Source: Acidaminococcaceae bacterium
Lineage (GTDB): Bacteria; Bacillota; Negativicutes; Acidaminococcales; Acidaminococcaceae
Assembly: GCA_017443165.1 (NCBI GenBank)
Contig: JAFSOW010000228.1
Location: 1 to 5,800, forward strand
DNA length: 5,800 nt
Direction of reading: 5' to 3'
The translations under genes were made by a program, and so were the position numbers. The first letter of the stretch is position 1, and every line of letters starts with the position of its first letter. Under the pieces are notes generated by a model, which searched no databases, had not been told where the DNA came from, and saw only the letters and a list, made by a program, of their open reading frames with translations. This document shows, one piece after another, positions 4,460 to 5,800 of this stretch.

Positions 4460-5110
4460 TCATTTAACCCTGCCGAAGGGCTGCTTCAGCCGGAATGCTT
4501 CCGGGATATGGTCGTCCCGGCTCCAGTCCGTGATAACCGCATTGCCTTCGCTGTCCGCCTCCACAATGTTCAGGGCGGCGTTGCCAATGGGGTGCTGCCA
4601 GATATCATCCAGCGGGATGCCCGCAATGGTCAGCAGGATGCTGCTGATACACATCATATGGGAAACGATCAGCACGGTCTGTCCTTTGTGCTTTTTGACA
4701 ATCTCCCAGAAGGTTTTCCAGGCGCGCTTCCGGGTTTCCTCAAAAGGCTCCCCGCCTTTGAGACGGATTTGCGTAGGAGCCGTACGCCAGATATCATACC
4801 ATCCCGGATACTTTTCATCAATTTCCGATACCAGCAGGCCTTCCCACTCGCCCACGCCCATTTCCTGCAGCCCGTCTGTGGGATAAATGGGGATGTTCCT
4901 TTCGCCCCGGATGATTTCCGCTGTTTCCACAGCACGCTGCAAAGGACTGGTATAAATGACATCCAGTTCCATGCCATGCAGCCCGTTTTTGGCAAAACCG
5001 GCCTGCTGCCGTCCTGTATCATTCAGGGGAATGTCCGAAAGCCCCTGGAAACGGTGCAGTACGTTCCACTCCGTTTCCCCGTGGCGTATTAAAATCACTG
5101 TCGTTTTCAT
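4460..5110 (-). CDS. Histidine phosphatase (phosphoglycerate mutase-like) family protein
   Basis: This is a 216-residue cytoplasmic branch-1 histidine phosphatase that uses a phosphohistidine intermediate. The signature L-I-R-H-G-E-T-E-W-N has catalytic His10 with Arg9. Supporting residues are R59 in TSPLQRA, the acid Glu83 in QEMGVGEWEG, and the second His151 in VSHMMC. The RFQGLSDIPLN stretch and the length are typical of GpmB/CobC/PhoE-like members, which act on varied phosphate esters (alpha-ribazole phosphate, 3-phosphoglycerate and others). The substrate cannot be fixed from sequence, and no cobalamin genes are in view. Its ATG (5108-5110) is only six bases after the stop of the flavodiiron gene. 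It has no good ribosome site nearby (the nearest purine run, GGGGAAG, is about 20 bases away inside the upstream gene), so translation is probably coupled. It ends before the hairpin at 4403-4442. Confidence 0.92.
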   Translation of the reverse strand: MKTTVILIRHGETEWNVLHRFQGLSDIPLNDTGRQQAGFAKNGLHGMELDVIYTSPLQRAVETAEIIRGERNIPIYPTDGLQEMGVGEWEGLLVSEIDEKYPGWYDIWRTAPTQIRLKGGEPFEETRKRAWKTFWEIVKKHKGQTVLIVSHMMCISSILLTIAGIPLDDIWQHPIGNAALNIVEADSEGNAVITDWSRDDHIPEAFRLKQPFGRVK

Positions 5111-5116
5111 TATTAT

Positions 5117-5800
5117 TTATTTTACTGCTTCCCCAAAGGCCCGGCCGTACTGACGGCATTCTTCCATATGCGCTTCATCCGGCACCCACTGGCAGCGGAT
5201 TCCGTCATTGACAATTTCAAAGCCTGCGCCCTGCAGCAGTTCCGTCATCTGTTTTACCGCTTCGCCGCTCCAGCCGTAGCTGCCGAACGCCGCGGCCTTT
5301 TTGATTTTGAACTTCAGGCCCCGGATCAGCTCCAGCATGCCGCCGATAGAATAGGCGAACCCGTAATTGATGGTAGGCGAGCCCATCAGGATCGCTTTGG
5401 ACTTAAACACTTCCGTGGCAATATCGCTCTTGTCTTCTTTGGCCGCGTTCATCAGCTTGATGACCACGTCCGGGTCAGCCTGCCGGATGCCTTCCGCGAT
5501 ACACTCTGCCATACGGCGGGTAGAGTCCCACATGGTGTCGTACACAAAGGTGATCTGGTTTTCCTGATAATTGGCCGCCCATTTCTGATAAGTCTCAACG
5601 ATCTGCATGGGATTATCCCGCCAGATGATGCCGTGGCTGGGGCAAATCATGTCCACCGGCACGTTCATGGCCAGGATTTCCTTAATCTTCCGGGTCACCA
5701 TGGGACTGTACGGATTCAGAATGTTTACGTAATATTTCATGGCTTCGCTGTACATTTCATGAACATCTACTTTATCGTTGTACAGTTCTTCGCTGGCAAA
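5117..5800 (-). CDS. fprA: Flavodiiron protein (A-type flavoprotein, FprA family), C-terminal 227 residues
   Basis: Class A flavodiiron proteins reduce O2 to water, and NO to N2O, in the cytoplasm of anaerobes, using electrons from rubredoxin or similar donors. The frame stays open to the window edge, so the 5' part (most of the beta-lactamase-like domain, about 170-180 residues) is missing. The visible N-terminal piece FASEELYNDKVD and the YYVNILNPYSP stretch are typical of the segment after the DAFGQH iron-ligand motif. His56 (window numbering) in CPSHGIIWRD is the last diiron ligand. The flavodoxin domain follows from about residue 83: ITFVYDTMWDST is the FMN phosphate-binding loop, then GSPTINYGFAYSIGGML and AAAFGSYGWSGEAVKQM, which contact the flavin. 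The protein stops after this domain with no rubredoxin or flavin-reductase extension, so it is class A. Together with the phosphatase six bases downstream it forms one unit. Confidence 0.95.
   Translation of the reverse strand, partial: FASEELYNDKVDVHEMYSEAMKYYVNILNPYSPMVTRKIKEILAMNVPVDMICPSHGIIWRDNPMQIVETYQKWAANYQENQITFVYDTMWDSTRRMAECIAEGIRQADPDVVIKLMNAAKEDKSDIATEVFKSKAILMGSPTINYGFAYSIGGMLELIRGLKFKIKKAAAFGSYGWSGEAVKQMTELLQGAGFEIVNDGIRCQWVPDEAHMEECRQYGRAFGEAVK

Noticed and set aside
4403..5092. 229-codon plus-strand open frame
   Set aside because: It lies antisense to the histidine phosphatase. Its 5' end lies in a terminator hairpin and it has no ribosome site.

Overview
The window looks like a piece of chromosome from an anaerobic, moderate-GC bacterium of the Firmicutes type. 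Purine-rich Shine-Dalgarno sites (AGGAGG, GGAGGAG, GGAGGGG), sigma-A type promoters and a rubredoxin-less flavodiiron protein point that way. A small, apparently free exported protein with a classical signal peptide would fit a diderm Negativicute (Acidaminococcus, Phascolarctobacterium or Megasphaera type), but that placement is inference and is not proven by any single gene here. I see no transposase, phage gene, CRISPR array or defence gene. The region is compact and mostly housekeeping or accessory metabolism.

Layout, left to right. The 3' end of an ABC-transporter ATPase (+ strand, 1-463) meets a convergent exported three-repeat protein (- strand, 535-1017) at an 18-bp perfect bidirectional terminator. 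Next, on the minus strand, come a tRNA-Arg(ACG) gene (1185-1261) with its own consensus promoter and terminator, and a calcineurin-like metallophosphoesterase (1349-2062, GTG start). A 381-bp divergent intergenic region (2063-2442) carries promoters for both directions, a perfect 14-bp palindrome and a long structured leader. It leads to a TM2-domain membrane protein (+ strand, 2444-2818) closed by a strong terminator. The rest reads leftward on the minus strand: dtd (D-aminoacyl-tRNA deacylase, 2902-3345), a metQ-type methionine-binding lipoprotein (3424-4254) with a consensus promoter, a histidine-phosphatase-family protein (4460-5110) and the C-terminal half of a flavodiiron protein (5117-5800, continuing off the right edge).

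How they work together. The flavodiiron protein (O2/NO detoxification) and the histidine phosphatase are six bases apart and form one transcription unit. metQ has its own promoter and terminator and stands without metN or metI next to it. dtd follows metQ but has no visible promoter of its own, so it may depend on read-through. The others are single-gene units.

The least ordinary points are four. The secreted protein has three near-identical 23-residue repeats. An 18-bp motif is shared in opposite orientation by two promoter regions that flank the tRNA-phosphoesterase segment. The tRNA-Arg acceptor stem has an A-C mismatch. Symmetric operator-like sites lie around the metQ and TM2 promoters. 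Nothing in the window amounts to a clearly new multi-gene system.
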